Shown here piece by piece: positions 10,735 through 21,554 of a stretch of DNA of 64,000 nt (its first letter is position 1; every line of letters starts with the position of its first letter). The notes below the pieces were generated by a model. The model saw only the letters and a list, made by a program, of their open reading frames with translations. It did not search any database and had not been told where the DNA came from. Position numbers and translations under genes: made by a program. Source of the DNA: Aedes albopictus (Eukaryota; Arthropoda; Insecta; Diptera; Culicidae); the NCBI RefSeq assembly GCF_035046485.1, contig NC_085137.1, positions 38,794,566 through 38,858,565 on the forward strand, written 5' to 3'.

Positions 10735-11995
10735 ATCCATGGTTTCACAGACCATCTTATCTGACCAATTAATTGCTAACACAGTTCTGAGAATTGATCT
10801 TGGGATTTCTACCACAGTTTCTCACAGAATTTCGGCAGGAGTTTTTCACGGGGTCTCTTTTGGAGTATCTCCCTTGTTTTTTTTTTTCAGAGGTTTTCCC
10901 AAATTTCTCGCTGGATTTCTCCCAAAGATCGTTCCAAAACATATCCAAAGCTCCTTAAGGAATTTATCTATGTGGTTTTCCGGTATAGATTTCAAGCAGT
11001 TTCTCTTAGGATTTTTTGCGAGTTTCTTGCAGAAACGGGAAAACCCTAGAGAAAGCTCACGAGTAGAACTCCTTGAGAAATCCCAAAAGGCACTCAAAAA
11101 AAACTTAAGAGTTAGTTCAGGGGAAATTCAGAAAAACTCTGAGAGACAGCTCGGTACCAATGCCGGAACAAATCTTCTGAGAGAAGTAACTGGACAATCT
11201 CCGAGAGAAATTTCAAGTAAAATTTCAAAAAAAATCCCGTTAGAACTTTTAAAAAGTATTCTAGCTGAAATTCCTATAAATCCAGAGCGAGACTCATTAA
11301 AATTTTTTGAAGAAAGCTCATTGTTTTTTTTTAAAGAAATTTCATGAGAAACTTGGGGTGAAACCTCATCAACAGCTCATGCAAAACATTCATGAAAGAA
11401 ATCCTTACTGGAGCTCTAGTAGAAATTTCCTGCAACAACTTTAGAAGAGATCCTTGGAAGATCTACTGGAGAAGTCTCATGACAAATACTGGAAGAAATC
11501 GCGAAAAATCTGGAAGGTCATTCTCGAGATTTACTTTTAGATAAATTCTGAGAAAACACCTGCAATATATCTTGAGAGATGCTCTTGTGTAGCTCTTGTG
11601 TATGCTCTTGTGTAGAATTAGCTTAAGTTAAAATACACATGAATAGAAACATAATAAAAAACATTAGAAACTTTTGTGGACCAGGAGGAACGTTGGGAAA
11701 ATCCTACGAGGGACTCGTAACTTCAACAGAAATCGGCAAAAACACAGGAATCTTGGAAAATTTTCACGGAAGAATCCAGGAAAACATTCGATACTTAGAA
11801 AACTGCCAGAGATCCAAACGAAACTTTGGAAGCAATTCAAAAATATAATGCCAACAAAAATGGAATGGAGAATATGGAAGCAATCATGCGGGGCATCCTG
11901 GGAGGCATTCCAAGAGATATTTCTCAAGAAGTTGCAGAGAAAAATCCTAACGGAATTTCTGGATTAATTTCAGTATTCAAGATATTCCCGGGGTA
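10735..11995. repeat. 12-bp array with head-to-head orientation switch near 11030
   Basis: 10735-11030 is TTC-oriented (TTCGGCAGGAGTTTTTCACG style). From about 11035 to 11990 the sequence is GAA-oriented (CTGGAGAAGTC, GGCATTCCAAGAG). An open frame of 202 codons (10739-11347) crosses the switch and is a by-product of units whose length is a multiple of three. It has no domain and is not called a gene. Confidence 0.6.
11612..11662 (+). repeat. LOA-type 3' tail fragment
   Basis: GTAGAATTAGCTTAAGTTAA and the following ACACATGAATAGAAACATAA resemble the 3' tail of the LOA copy near 14513-14560 (minus). Only the tail is present, as in strongly 5'-truncated LINE insertions. Confidence 0.45.
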
Positions 11996-12404
11996 TTCCA
12001 GGTTTTTCCCTGTTAAATAAAATTCCCAATGTTTTTTACAAGCATGCTACGTAATAATTCAATTGAGTTTAGTCCTGTAGATCATTCTGGGATCCTTAAA
12101 AAATCTCTTTGGTTTCAAGAAAAATTTCTTTTCTTGTTTTTACAAGCATACGTTACCACCTAACTGAAACTTTTCTCAAATGCTATTTGTTCAAAAAAAG
12201 TGTATAGGAGTAGGTTCTCAATATTTCCAGAAAATTATCAGGTCTTCTTGTCACTTACAATATTGATTATTTTCGAGTAAAAGAAGTACAAGTTTGCAAT
12301 ATTTTTCTGTAAATAAAATTCCCAGTTTCCAGGTTTTTTCAGGTATAGACATGCTGTAAATACCATGCGCTAAATATGTATCGCTTAACCTTTCAAGGCT
12401 CATA

Positions 12405-12550
12405 GGGCGGCGTCCACAAATTACGTAACGCTCTAGGGGAGGGGGGAGTATGACCAAGCCTTACGGCCCATACAAAAAATTTCCGGTTTTCATACAAAAA
12501 AGCGTTACAAAAATCTCGATTTTAGCGTTACGTAATAAATGGATGCTGCC
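12405..12550. mobile_element. 146-bp MITE with TA flanks (ATTACGTAACGC family)
   Basis: GGGCGGCGTCCACAAATTAC at the left and its diverged inverse ending GGCAGCATCC at the right share ATTACGTAACGC and are bounded by TA (12403-12404, 12551-12552). Similar GTCCATAAA/TACGT elements occur at 26195, 42437 and 56959 in this window. Confidence 0.7.
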
Positions 12551-12559
12551 TAGTTTGAA

Positions 12560-14510
12560 AAATGTTTATTTTTGATGAAATTGGAGAACGTCCAGGTGCA
12601 CTATTTGACTCGTATGCTCAAGAACACGGATCTTATCCCAATTTTTATTAAAAGCGAGCAAGCAATGTATAGCATTTCCAGTTCTGTATATTATTTGGAT
12701 TACGAGGTAATTGGCTTTCGGGTTTTGCAAGGCAGTTATTGTGACGGCCATCTTTGGCTTGTTTCATTCAAGCTCACCCACTGTGCTTCAAAGTCATTAG
12801 AGAGCGCCCGAAAGAGAAATGCACGTCCCGCCACTAAATCACTCACCGGCGAATCATAAATCAAATGACATGAATGTGACAAGCTTTTCAAATGTTGTCA
12901 CCGCTAGTATATTGTCAGCAGTTGCCTATAGATCGGATGATAGCATCCGATGATGGTGGCGGACCTTGCAAGGGCTCCCAAACACGTGGTGATCATGTTT
13001 CCTAGCCGGTACCTAAAACCACGCCACTATCCGATGAACTGGGGACCTGCAACAGCAACAAGCTCCGAGTGGCACGTTGTGTTTTCGGAACGAAAGTGGA
13101 TCCTCAGGTGGCTGCCGCCACCGATTGGTGTACACTTGTACGGTGGAGCACACTGAGGTTTACTGTTATTTTTTTACAAGAATGCCCGCACTTTTTTTCC
13201 AAGCCTCCGACACCGGTGCGGTTTTCGAAGCAACGAAAACAATATCTTACCGCAGAAAAGCAGCAGCAACAACAGCAAGCAACACTCGGCATAAATCGAT
13301 AGGAGCGCGGGTTTTGAATTTCAATAGGCTGACTCTCAGACTGCTGGCTGGCTACTCTTGAATAGACCTCGAAATCGATTACTGTCGATCGAGGTGATTG
13401 AGTGCTACTGCTGCTGCTGTTGCTGCCGTTGTTGTTGCCTGATTTGAGTGGGGGACGCGTTTGTCTACATCTCTATATTAAGTGAAGGGTTTTGATTGAT
13501 TTATGGGGCACTTTGTGGCTGAATATGTACTGCGAAGAGGCACGGAATCTATTTGGTGATTTCACTGATATTGCGATGAAGTCACAAATAACTCCAACTT
13601 CTTTAAACGTCTAACGTAAAAAAAATCTCGATGGTAAACTAATTTCGTTAAATTAAGAATACTAAAGATGCACAAAGGTTTTGGGTTAATTAGGGGGAAT
13701 TGTTCCACATGAAAAGCACACGTGGTCAATAATTTCAGTCAAATTTTTCCACTCCGGCGATGCAACGAGCGGAAAGACGAAACACGATCAAATTGGAACA
13801 CTTTTACTGGAGTTCTACCGCAGAGATAATTGAATAGTAGAAACGAACCACAGAGTAGGGCAAACTCAACAAGAACAGTCTAATTCGCACGCGAACAGAA
13901 CCACTGCACGGTCTGCCAGAGAGTACACCACATGAGCAAATAATGAACGATAATGAGCCGGGAACGAGCGGTGATAATGTGGAAACAGTTGAATTTAATC
14001 ATGCGCTGCGAGATTTCATGCTTTCGGTTTTAAAGCTCGCGCGAGTCGCGACTCGAACCGAGATTCCGACCAAAGACCGAGTCGGTTTGTTACAATAATT
14101 ATGATTACGGTTTGCCACCACCCCTCGTGCTCGTTCGTCTGCTTGCTCACTCGATTACAGTGTAGTGATATGCAAATTTCAGCAACCGCAGCCATGAGTC
14201 TACCAACGACGTGGAGACGGTCTGGTAGTAATTAAAGCCGAAGCCTAAATGCAACAACTTATGCAGATTGCGAGCGGAGCCACCGACCACCGAGCCAAAG
14301 GTGTTTGTGGGACAAGTTTGATTACGATTACGATTTAAGTTACGCTTCGAGAGTAATTTGTACCGACACTACTACTCGGCTTGAGTTGTAGTTAACCACC
14401 GCAAGAGCTCTGGGAAAATCGGTCTTATCTGATCGTACAAAACAGTGGTTCTTCTGTGTAAACCACTTTGCGTTTTCTGGGTTCTAGTGTTCACTCAAAT
14501 TTGTTTTTTT
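12560..14510. other. Repeat-poor block, possible promoter or untranslated exon region
   Basis: The sequence is non-repetitive with higher GC than its surroundings, contains CAG/CTG runs (13258-13282 and 13405-13440) and GC-rich stretches at 13900-14340. Short ORFs here (12572-12859, 13077-13361) have no recognisable domain. It resembles mosquito 5' untranslated or enhancer sequence, but no exon boundary can be fixed. Confidence 0.3.
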
Positions 14511-14778
14511 TTTAGTTTTTATTTATGTGTATTTTAACTTAGATGCTAATTCTACACTCACTCAAATTTGGACAAAAATAGGGGTTTTATCTAACTCCCG
14601 TCTATCTAAGCCAATTTGGTTCCAATGACTAATTCATTGTAGTTAAAAAAAAAGCTTTACCCAGCACTTCGATACTGGAATAGCTGGCTCAGAGCCAATG
14701 AAGTCATGTGATGCTCCAATGCGAGCTAACTCATCAGCCATTTCATTTCAAGCGATGGAAGAATGGCCACCCGGGCAG

Positions 14779-15454
14779 AAAAGAATTACAAAACAATTGC
14801 AAGTTTTACCATTCAAAAAGAATTACTGAATGGTAAAATTTGTCATTGGTTTGTTTGAAATAAGTGACAAAAGGGCAAAAATAATAACTGACATTGTTTG
14901 ATAAAATAACTAAAGAATGTCAAATTTTGACATTACAATGGCAAACCAAGAACAAAAAAATTAAGATTGAGAATTGCAAAATATACCATTATTGAGTTAT
15001 TGAAAATAGAACAGTATCAAAATTAGTTATTCCCTTGTCATCCAAAAGAAGGCTATATTATGTTGTTTATTCCAATAACAAAATGAAAACTTATAAGTTT
15101 TTTGGATGGCAAGTAATTGCAAACAAATATCAAAATTTACCATTAGAATAACCAAAATTCAAATTTTGTCATTATGTTGTTCTTGATAAGTGCCAAAAAC
15201 TGCGTGTTCATCAAACTCGCAAAAGGTAAACAATATCTCACCAATTGCAAAATTTGTTATGATATCAAAATAAGATATTCAGTAGTTATTCTTCCTAATT
15301 TTAAAATGACAAGCGAATGGCATACTTTGATATGATATCATATTATGCTATTCACATGTTGTTTTAAGCTCTTCATGAAGAACTCATGAATGACAAAATA
15401 AGTTAAGACAATAAAATTTGTTATTCTTTTGTTTTTGGTTTGCCATTCACCTCT
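14779..15454. mobile_element. 676-bp element with perfect 10-bp target duplication
   Basis: ACCCGGGCAG occurs on both sides (14769-14778 and 15455-15464), and removing one copy plus the insert joins two RNase H coding pieces of the LOA element. The interior is AT-rich and built from repeated motifs resembling ACCATT, AAAATTTGTCATT and TTGCCATT, some in inverted pairs (14806-14846). No clean terminal inverted repeat is visible, though AAAAGAATNACAAA is found inverted near both ends. A duplication of 9-10 bp suggests a Mutator-like relationship. Confidence 0.7.
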
Positions 15455-15597
15455 ACCCGGGCAGGTACTTATACAATGTGAACAGCGTTTGCTGAATTCA
15501 GCTCCTCGATTTGAGTTCGACAAGCGATAACTATCTTCGACCTGGAGTTGGCCGACGCAAGTGCTTTAATAGTAGCCTGGCTATCTGGACAGAAGTA

Positions 15598-16962
15598 CCG
15601 TCGTTGCTCACCCCCATGGGGGGTGATGGGTCAAAAAAGATACTCAAAGATTGTGTGTTAAATAACAAATGCATTTGAAGTCGGAATAACTTTTTATTTG
15701 GTATGTATACTCTTCTATATGGTAATGATAGTTTAGCAAGAAAGTATCACATTATATGAATCGTCTACTAAACTACAAATGATTGAAAATTGACCCAATC
15801 TCACCCCTTAGAGGGGTCAAAGGTCACAGTATTCAAAATCGCCTATCTAAATAAGAATATAAGTTAATTTTATTGATCATATCCTGTAAACTTACTTAAA
15901 ATACAATGTAACCATGACGAATAAAAACTTAGGTGATTTTAAAAGATGATTAATCCACCTAAAATGGCTAATACAATCGAAAAAATGGTTGAAATTTGAT
16001 AAAATAAAGTTTGTATGTTGTATCAGCATTTTTAGCCACCATAATCATCCTCATTTAAAGTTTCAACCTCCATGAGAGGATAGGGGATTACAATGAGGGA
16101 GAGGCACATTGAAAGATTTATTGAAAAAAAAAAACATGACAGTTTTCGACATTCGTTCGTTTTCCGAAATTTTGTCATGTTACCGGTTTTATGGCCCCGG
16201 TATTTCCTGGATGCCACTACCGTCTGGTAGTTTCACGATATTTCCTGAAAATTAAAAAAAAAAAATGAGTGGAAAAGAAACACGCTGTCAAGTCTATTTT
16301 GTGAGCTTACGATATTGCAGTACACTAAAGATTAGCTGATGATCAGGGAAGCTGTCCAAACGCTTGGATTTATTGCTATAAATGATTTTAGGCACTAAAC
16401 GTATGAACTCACTCGCTTGATACTTATTCGACATATTTTCGAAAAAGCGTGCTTTTATGAAGATACGGTAAACATGGCACCACTCTAACGTCAAACGGGG
16501 ACTGGATAACAAGTTGAATTTTTAGTTAAGGTTATGTGCACTCGATAACTTGCTTGACCCCATCTCACCCCCATTTTTAATATTTAGACACAGGGTCGAA
16601 AATATTGAATGTTTAAATAAAAAGAGCTTTGACAGGGCTGCGTTTTTTTCATTACCTCAACCAGGCAATACCTACAGCTAACCACTTATAAGAAAATTTA
16701 TGGTTAAGTACTTGTCTGAAACATTACGAAGGAAATTTGTTGTCAGAGTGATTTACTAGTAGTTTGCCACAAATTTTACAAAAAAAAAACGATTATTGCT
16801 AAACATCTTATTCTGCATCGTGACGTGTGAAAACATCTTCTGTTTGAAATAATATAAAGTTTTCAATATAAATTAGCGATAGTTGATGAGCTATTCCAAA
16901 TTTTATGTTTTTCCGGTTTGACCCAATCTCACCCCTCAGACCCATTGTCACCCCCATCGATG
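15598..16962. mobile_element. 1365-bp element with 3-bp duplication and internal GACCCA-CACCCC repeats
   Basis: GTA flanks both ends (15595-15597 and 16963-16965), and excision restores the LOA RNase H reading frame across VIY/FCPDSQ. The ends are imperfect inverted repeats with GGGGGTGA..GGGTCA blocks. The motif TTGACCCAATCTCACCCC recurs at about 15790, 16553 and 16917 in the same orientation, as subterminal repeats. There is no transposase ORF. Two short minus-strand ORFs (16032-16217, 16294-16512) have no recognisable domain. Confidence 0.65.
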
Positions 16963-17183
16963 GTATATTACTTTGCCCATTACGTGCTGCTGAAGTGCTG
17001 GTTGCACTCCGCAACCAAGTGAGTAAGACTGAAACAGCCTTAGCTCACTAGAATAAACACCAGCACCTGCTCGACCTTCGAGAAGGGAGCCATCAGTGTA
17101 ACATACGATGCCGTCGGAAATACTTCTCCTCAGATTAACCAGAGGTCCACTCTTCTCGGGATGGGAATTTAGAGGAAAAGTTC

Positions 17184-18080
17184 CTAATTTCCTAAAAGTT
17201 CCTTGGAGCAAGGACCACTTTGTCCCAATTCACCAGAAAGGGGAAAAATGAGGTGTGTGTTGATCTGCGGTTCACAGGAGCTTCCTCTAGTAAACCATTT
17301 GATATACTTTAGACCCCAAGTTTTACCAAAGGTACGCCGGCATTGCCCGAAGGCCATACAAGCTTTCATGATTCTGAACTCAATGTGAGGTGTCCAGGAA
17401 AGCTTGGAATTAAGAATAACTCCAACGTATTTTACCTGATCAGTCACATTGATTTCAGAATCAAAGGGACGCAAAGGTTATACGCCATTACGGTTTCGCT
17501 TTTCCGTGAAAAGGACAATAGATGTTTTACTCGTATTTACTGAAAGGCCATATTGGCGACACCAACCTTCAACTACCTGCAGAGCGCTTGGCATCAGGTC
17601 GAAAAGGGTGGTGATACACATACCAACTAACATTGCAAGGTAGTCGTCGGCAGAACCATAAGTAGGAAAACCGCTATTATTGAGTTGCCTCAATAGCGTA
17701 TCTGCTACGAGATTCCACAAAAGCGATGATAAGACTCCCCCTTGGGGGCATCCACAAACACTCAATTTCCTAATCCCTGCTAGACGCAATGTCAAGAAGA
17801 GATATCGGTTTTTGAGCATTTGGTGAATCCAATTGGAAATCATTGGAGATATACCATGACTCCGTGCGGCTTCCAATATGGCATCGAAAGGCACATTGTC
17901 AAAGGCACCCTCGATATCTAAGAAAACACCCAAACAAGATTGCTTTTGAGTGAATGCCTTCTCGATATCGTAAACAACCTTGTGTAAAAGAGTCACAGTG
18001 GACTTACCAGATTGGTAGGCATGTTGGTTCACATGAAGAGGCACGTTGGCTAGATGAACATCACGGATGTGATGATCCAC
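17184..18080 (-). pseudogene. LOA reverse transcriptase, deleted and frameshifted
   Basis: RT motifs are visible in order: HAYQSGKSTVTLL, the motif A aspartate in FLDIEGAFDNVPF, motif B in GCPQGGVLSSLLWNLV, and the catalytic DD in YGSADDYLAML, where S replaces the usual aromatic residue before ADD. A stop codon after KRNRNGV at 17478 splits off the thumb region (NVTDQVKYVGVILNSKLSW). The N-terminal fingers are missing: the endonuclease ORF runs directly into SFLLKCLERI-like sequence at about 18113. The region after KYIKW is also shortened. Confidence 0.85.
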
Positions 18081-18097
18081 AATGCGTTCTAAGCATT

Positions 18098-19450
18098 TCA
18101 GAAGAATTTGAAAGGAGCAAAGCTATTAAGTGCCCATTCAATCGATTCTAAAGTTATGATACTCCGAGCCGAAGCTAAAGAATCATAACTACAAGACAAG
18201 ACATCAGGTTCATCCGAAGATGTAATATCCACACATCCGGGGAAGTGTGTACTGAATAAACATTCCAAAACTTCCTCATCAGAGGAAGTGAAATCACCAT
18301 TTGGCAAACGAAGTTCGTTCACTTGAAAATCCTTAAATTTTGCAAGGATTTTGTTCAATCGACTGGCTTCACTCAGACTGCAAACATTTGTACAAAGATT
18401 TTTCCAGCCGGATCGTTCAGTAGACCGAAGAGCTTTCTGGTAGGCCTTGCGAGCCGACCTGAAAGCCTCCAATCCAGCCGAACGTCGTCTGTTCCAACTC
18501 TTTCTACATTGTTTCCTGGGCTTCGCCAGATCGGAGTTCCACCAAGGTGTTCCTCTTGTGGTCTTCACAGACCGCAGAGGGCAGGCTTCTTCAAAAGCTT
18601 CCATGATGAAGGCCGTTGTAGTATGAACGGCATCATCTAAATCACTTGGAGTGTCAATTGATGGTGAGTATCCATGAAATTTGGCTGCAACCAAATCGGT
18701 AAAGAGATCCCAGTTGGTTGACCGATGATTCCTGAAACGTAAAGTTTGCAAAGTAACATTCACATGTTCAAACAAGATGTAACGATGGTCAGATAAAGAT
18801 TCTTCATCTGACACATGCCAATTGGTCAGCTCATGACTAATTCTGCTAGAGCAAAGCGTTATTTCTAACACTTCCTCTCCACCAGATACCACGAAGGTTG
18901 GGCGGTTGCCTATGTCAAGTAATCCAAGATCTGTACTACTTAAGTATTCCATCAAACTGGAGCCTCTCAAATTGATGTCTGAGCAGCCCCAGATTATATG
19001 GTGAGCATTAGTATCACTACCAACAATTAGCGGAAGGCCTTTTGAAGTGCAGTATGCAATGACTTGCTTGAACGCTTCCGTAGGGGATGGTTCATCATGC
19101 GGTAAATAAACCGAACAATAAACGTATTTCCTGTTGAGGTTTCCAACAGATACATCGATTGTGATAGCACATACATTTCTGGTAGTTAGTTCAGAGATGA
19201 GTGTAGCAACGATTGCGTTGTTGACAAGCACACATGCTCGAGGCATGACACGTGAGTTTGCCATTTCATTTTTACTGAAAGTAGCAAACACCGGATTCAC
19301 AAGGTTTCCTAGATAGAAATTTCCCTTACGAAAGTAAGGTTCTTGGACTAACGCCACTTGAGCTGTACCATTTTGCATAAGTCTACAAAGATTGACCGTT
19401 GCTGTTCTTTTGTGCTGAAGATTGATGTGAGCTATCCTAACCGTAGCCAC
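18098..19450 (-). pseudogene. LOA apurinic-type endonuclease domain
   Basis: The frame is open for 450 codons. It shows ALVQEPYFRKGN with the catalytic Glu, VGSDTNAHHIIWG with the Asp/Asn/His triad residues, and SDHRYILFEH with the SDH motif, so the nicking domain looks intact. The first codon of the conserved region is GTG, not ATG, and the frame extends upstream to a TGA without any ATG. The minus-strand uORF overlaps this point. The ORF ends where a deletion removes the start of the RT. Confidence 0.85.
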
Positions 19451-19631
19451 TATCCAAACTAGGCAAGATCAAACTCTTAACCATCACAGCACAAAAAAGA
19501 ACAGCAACAATAAAGCCAGATCGGTATCGATTTGAGTGCGCCAAAGGCGAGGATGCACAGAATACACTGTGTAAAACGCATAATGCGAAACCAAATAGGT
19601 GAAAATTTAAACTAATTAATAACATCTTCAT
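19437..19631 (-). CDS. Leader ORF upstream of the LOA main ORF
   Basis: This 64-codon ORF starts MKMLLISLNFHLFGFALC and has a strongly hydrophobic N-terminus like a signal peptide. It ends overlapping the first codons of the endonuclease ORF. The second LOA copy preserves an ORF starting MKMLLISLNFHLYGFALC at 52256-52432, though the two differ downstream. It may be a translated leader peptide, or simply conserved untranslated sequence. Confidence 0.35.
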   Translation of the reverse strand: MKMLLISLNFHLFGFALCVLHSVFCASSPLAHSNRYRSGFIVAVLFCAVMVKSLILPSLDSGYG

Positions 19632-19632
19632 A

Positions 19633-19793
19633 ATCCACGTGGACCAGGTGGAGCGTGATCTGGCGAGTGTTGGGCGTGACCGACGTTGGAGAGCTGCAGC
19701 TGCAAATCGAGTATTATGGCGGCAAATTGTTGATTCAGTATTATCATGAATTTTATGTTAACTAAATGAATGCAATGAATGAATCCCGCCCTT
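19633..19793 (+). mobile_element. 5'-truncated LINE 3' end inserted in the LOA leader
   Basis: Compared with the uninserted second LOA copy (near 52240-52256), about 161 extra bases sit here. On the plus strand they read VDQVERDLASVGRDRRWRAA..NRVLWRQIVDSVLS and stop, then a tail rich in GAATGAAT. This is the C-terminal end of a non-LTR polyprotein (RTE/CR1-like; clade uncertain). Pieces of a similar protein occur at 51655-51790 and 53390-53540. Confidence 0.65.
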
Positions 19794-19857
19794 ATTCAGC
19801 CTCAAGTATGAGATTGAAGAAGGGCAGCTGATTGTCTCGGAGAAACACAAGGTCTAC

Positions 19858-20164
19858 CACAGTAAAACCGCTCAGCACTAAAATGTGTAAGCCCTACTCA
19901 TAAGTGCATAATTTCCAGACCACACAAAAATGTGTTACAGTTACACATTCTCAAAAAACAGCTCGTACACTCGTCTAGATGCGAAATGTCGATTTTTTTT
20001 GTTTTACAAGGTCACTAGTATACCTAGCTAGATTGCTATTCAAAAATTTTTGGGTATTTAACGATTTTGCGGACACAGGAGCTGATTTTGTGAATGTGCA
20101 AGGGTTACACATTTTTGGTGTAGTCTGGAAATTATGCACTTTTGTGCTGAGCGGCGTTAGCGTG
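19858..20164. mobile_element. 307-bp foldback MITE (CCGCTCAGCAC termini)
   Basis: The ends CACAGTAAAACCGCTCAGC and GCTGAGCGGCGTTAGCGTG are inverted, and homology continues inward for about 90 bp (GCATAATTTCCAGAC and its inverse). The flanks are AC on both sides. The second LOA copy lacks it, which proves insertion. A related, truncated copy is at 52954-53125 in the opposite orientation. The paired ORFs at 19975-20248 on both strands are products of the symmetry. Confidence 0.75.
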
Positions 20165-20470
20165 ACCGCGCTATTGCTCCGGTTAGCACAGTACGGGCAA
20201 ATACTGTGGAGGGTGCCCTGGTACTCCACAGGCTCCGTTTGCAATTAGGTTTTTATAAGACCCCCTAACCATCCATTCCTAGGCACGGTAAGCGTAAAGC
20301 TGCATAACACTATGAATTAGGGGTCACCTGATTAGTGGATTCCTACCACTGGAACAGGCGGTCCGTAGTGCTATTCTTAGCCAGTTGAACTAACCGCTAC
20401 TGACACTACACAGCTATCTAGGCTGATCGGGAAAAGAAGTTAATATTGGTGATCAACTTCATACGGGCCC
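20165..20470 (-). mobile_element. LOA 5' untranslated region
   Basis: This matches the plus-strand copy at 51868-52190, including GCCCGTATGAAGTTGATC near the start, GATCAGCCTAGATAGCTGTG, and the GGAGTACCAGGGCGCCCTCC-like segment. Both copies start within a few bases of each other, so this is the true 5' end and both were initially not 5'-truncated. Confidence 0.75.
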
Positions 20471-20479
20471 GAAAAGCCG

Positions 20480-20895
20480 AAATACTCTTGAAGAAATTGA
20501 GAGAGGAATTCCGGAAGAAACCATCCGGAAAATATCAAAGAAAGTTCCCGAAACGCACTCCGGAAGAAAGAAGGTTCCTGAAACCCTGAGAGGAATTTCC
20601 GAAAAAATCCTTGGATAATTTGCAGAAATCTCGCACGAAATTCCAGGAGAAATCCTGGAAGAAACTCACTGGAAGCAACATTGGAAGCAATTTCAAGAAA
20701 GCATCTGAATGAAATTCCGAGAGGAACTCCTGGAAAGAATTCCTGACAGGAGAAACTCCGAAAGTGATTTAGATCGTAATTCTGGGGAGGTTTTCAAGAA
20801 GAAATACCAGTTAGTATCCCTGGAGAAATACCCTGAAAAAAACCCCAGCAAAGATCCAGAGGAACTGAAGAATTCCAAAAGAAAAGAAATTTAAA
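20480..20895 (-). repeat. 12-bp array, GAA orientation
   Basis: Units such as GGAATTCCGGAAGA, GGAACTCCTGGA and GAAACTCACTGG recur at 12-bp spacing. Complementary ORFs of about 60 codons on both strands are by-products. Confidence 0.6.
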
Positions 20896-20932
20896 TTTTG
20901 AGACCATTTTACTCAATCCCAAAGTTATTTAA

Positions 20933-21550
20933 CCCTCTAATACCCAACCCCGCCTTTAGACGGGGTATAGTTTGAGCATTGTTGTAATTTTTGTTTCGTT
21001 GAAAATCTTTTTTTATATATTTTTGGCTAATATTTAGGACTGTTTTGTATATCTCAAAATGGTTTTTGTTGTATTTTAAAGCGTATTTACATTTCTTTTA
21101 AATCATTGAAAAAATGATGTTTTAGTCACCTTCTAGAAGTCATTGTTTATTTTGTATTGAATCGCTACAAATAACATATTTTTAATTTTTCCCAAATCGT
21201 TCTATCCTAGTTTTATAGTTTAAGGGAATTGAATACACTCTAAAATTATTTTCCTTTAAATTACACGGAAAATAAAATTTACTATGAAAAAAAAAATAAA
21301 AATAAAAATATTTTAACAATAATCATAAAATCTCAAAATGTTTTCATCTAAAAAAATCCGTACCCCAAATAGGCTTCCAGGAAAAATATAAAGCTGTGGG
21401 GATGTTTAAAAATAAAAATGAGTAAAATCGAAAACTGAAATTCACGAAATCGAGAATTAAAAAGAATCATCTTCCAAAACATGTTTAAATCGATTTTAGA
21501 TGACGAAAAATGATATTTAGATCATAATCAAAAATTTGGGTATTAGAGGG
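20933..21550. mobile_element. 618-bp MITE with TTAA target duplication, piggyBac-like
   Basis: TTAA flanks both ends (20929-20932 and 21551-21554). The terminal inverted repeats CCCTCTAATACCCAA and TTGGGTATTAGAGGG are exact over at least 14 bp. TTAA plus CCCT termini is the piggyBac signature. The interior is AT-rich with no coding capacity. Confidence 0.85.
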
Positions 21551-21554
21551 TTAA

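Larger units (their letters stand above)
14660..17211 (-). pseudogene. LOA RNase H domain in three pieces
   Basis: Piece one (17211-16963) contains CYTDGSLLEGRAGAGVYSS, with the first catalytic Asp in TDGS. Piece two (15597-15465) contains FCPDSQATIKAL, with the DSQ Asp. Piece three (14768-14660) contains HSSIA..NEMADELA, the C-terminal motif. The three are separated by two transposon insertions. Between SYSLG and CGVQ the segment that normally carries the catalytic Glu is absent, an additional internal deletion. RNase H would remove RNA from the RNA:DNA hybrid during retrotransposition; this copy cannot. Confidence 0.8.
14513..20470 (-). mobile_element. Broken LOA-clade non-LTR retrotransposon, Lian-like
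   Basis: Read on the minus strand this is a 5' untranslated region (20470 down to about 19451), endonuclease, reverse transcriptase, RNase H and an A-rich tail with AAATAAAAACTAAAA near 14520. The order endonuclease-RT-RNase H with no separate gag ORF fits LOA elements such as Lian of Aedes. The copy is dead: it has internal deletions and is interrupted by four later insertions (14779-15454, 15598-16962, 19633-19793, 19858-20164). Removing these leaves about 3.4 kb. A second copy of the 5' end lies at 51868-52592 and allowed two insertion points to be read directly. Confidence 0.85.

Noticed and set aside
10739..11347. 202-codon open frame as a gene
   Set aside because: It lies wholly in a 12-bp array, shows four-residue periodicity, crosses an orientation switch and has no domain.
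17203..19450. Host enzyme with endonuclease/exonuclease/phosphatase fold
   Set aside because: The adjoining RT and RNase H motifs and the second 5' copy identify it as LOA retrotransposon.
19975..20248. Paired 89-codon ORFs on both strands
   Set aside because: They are produced by the inverted symmetry of the foldback MITE.
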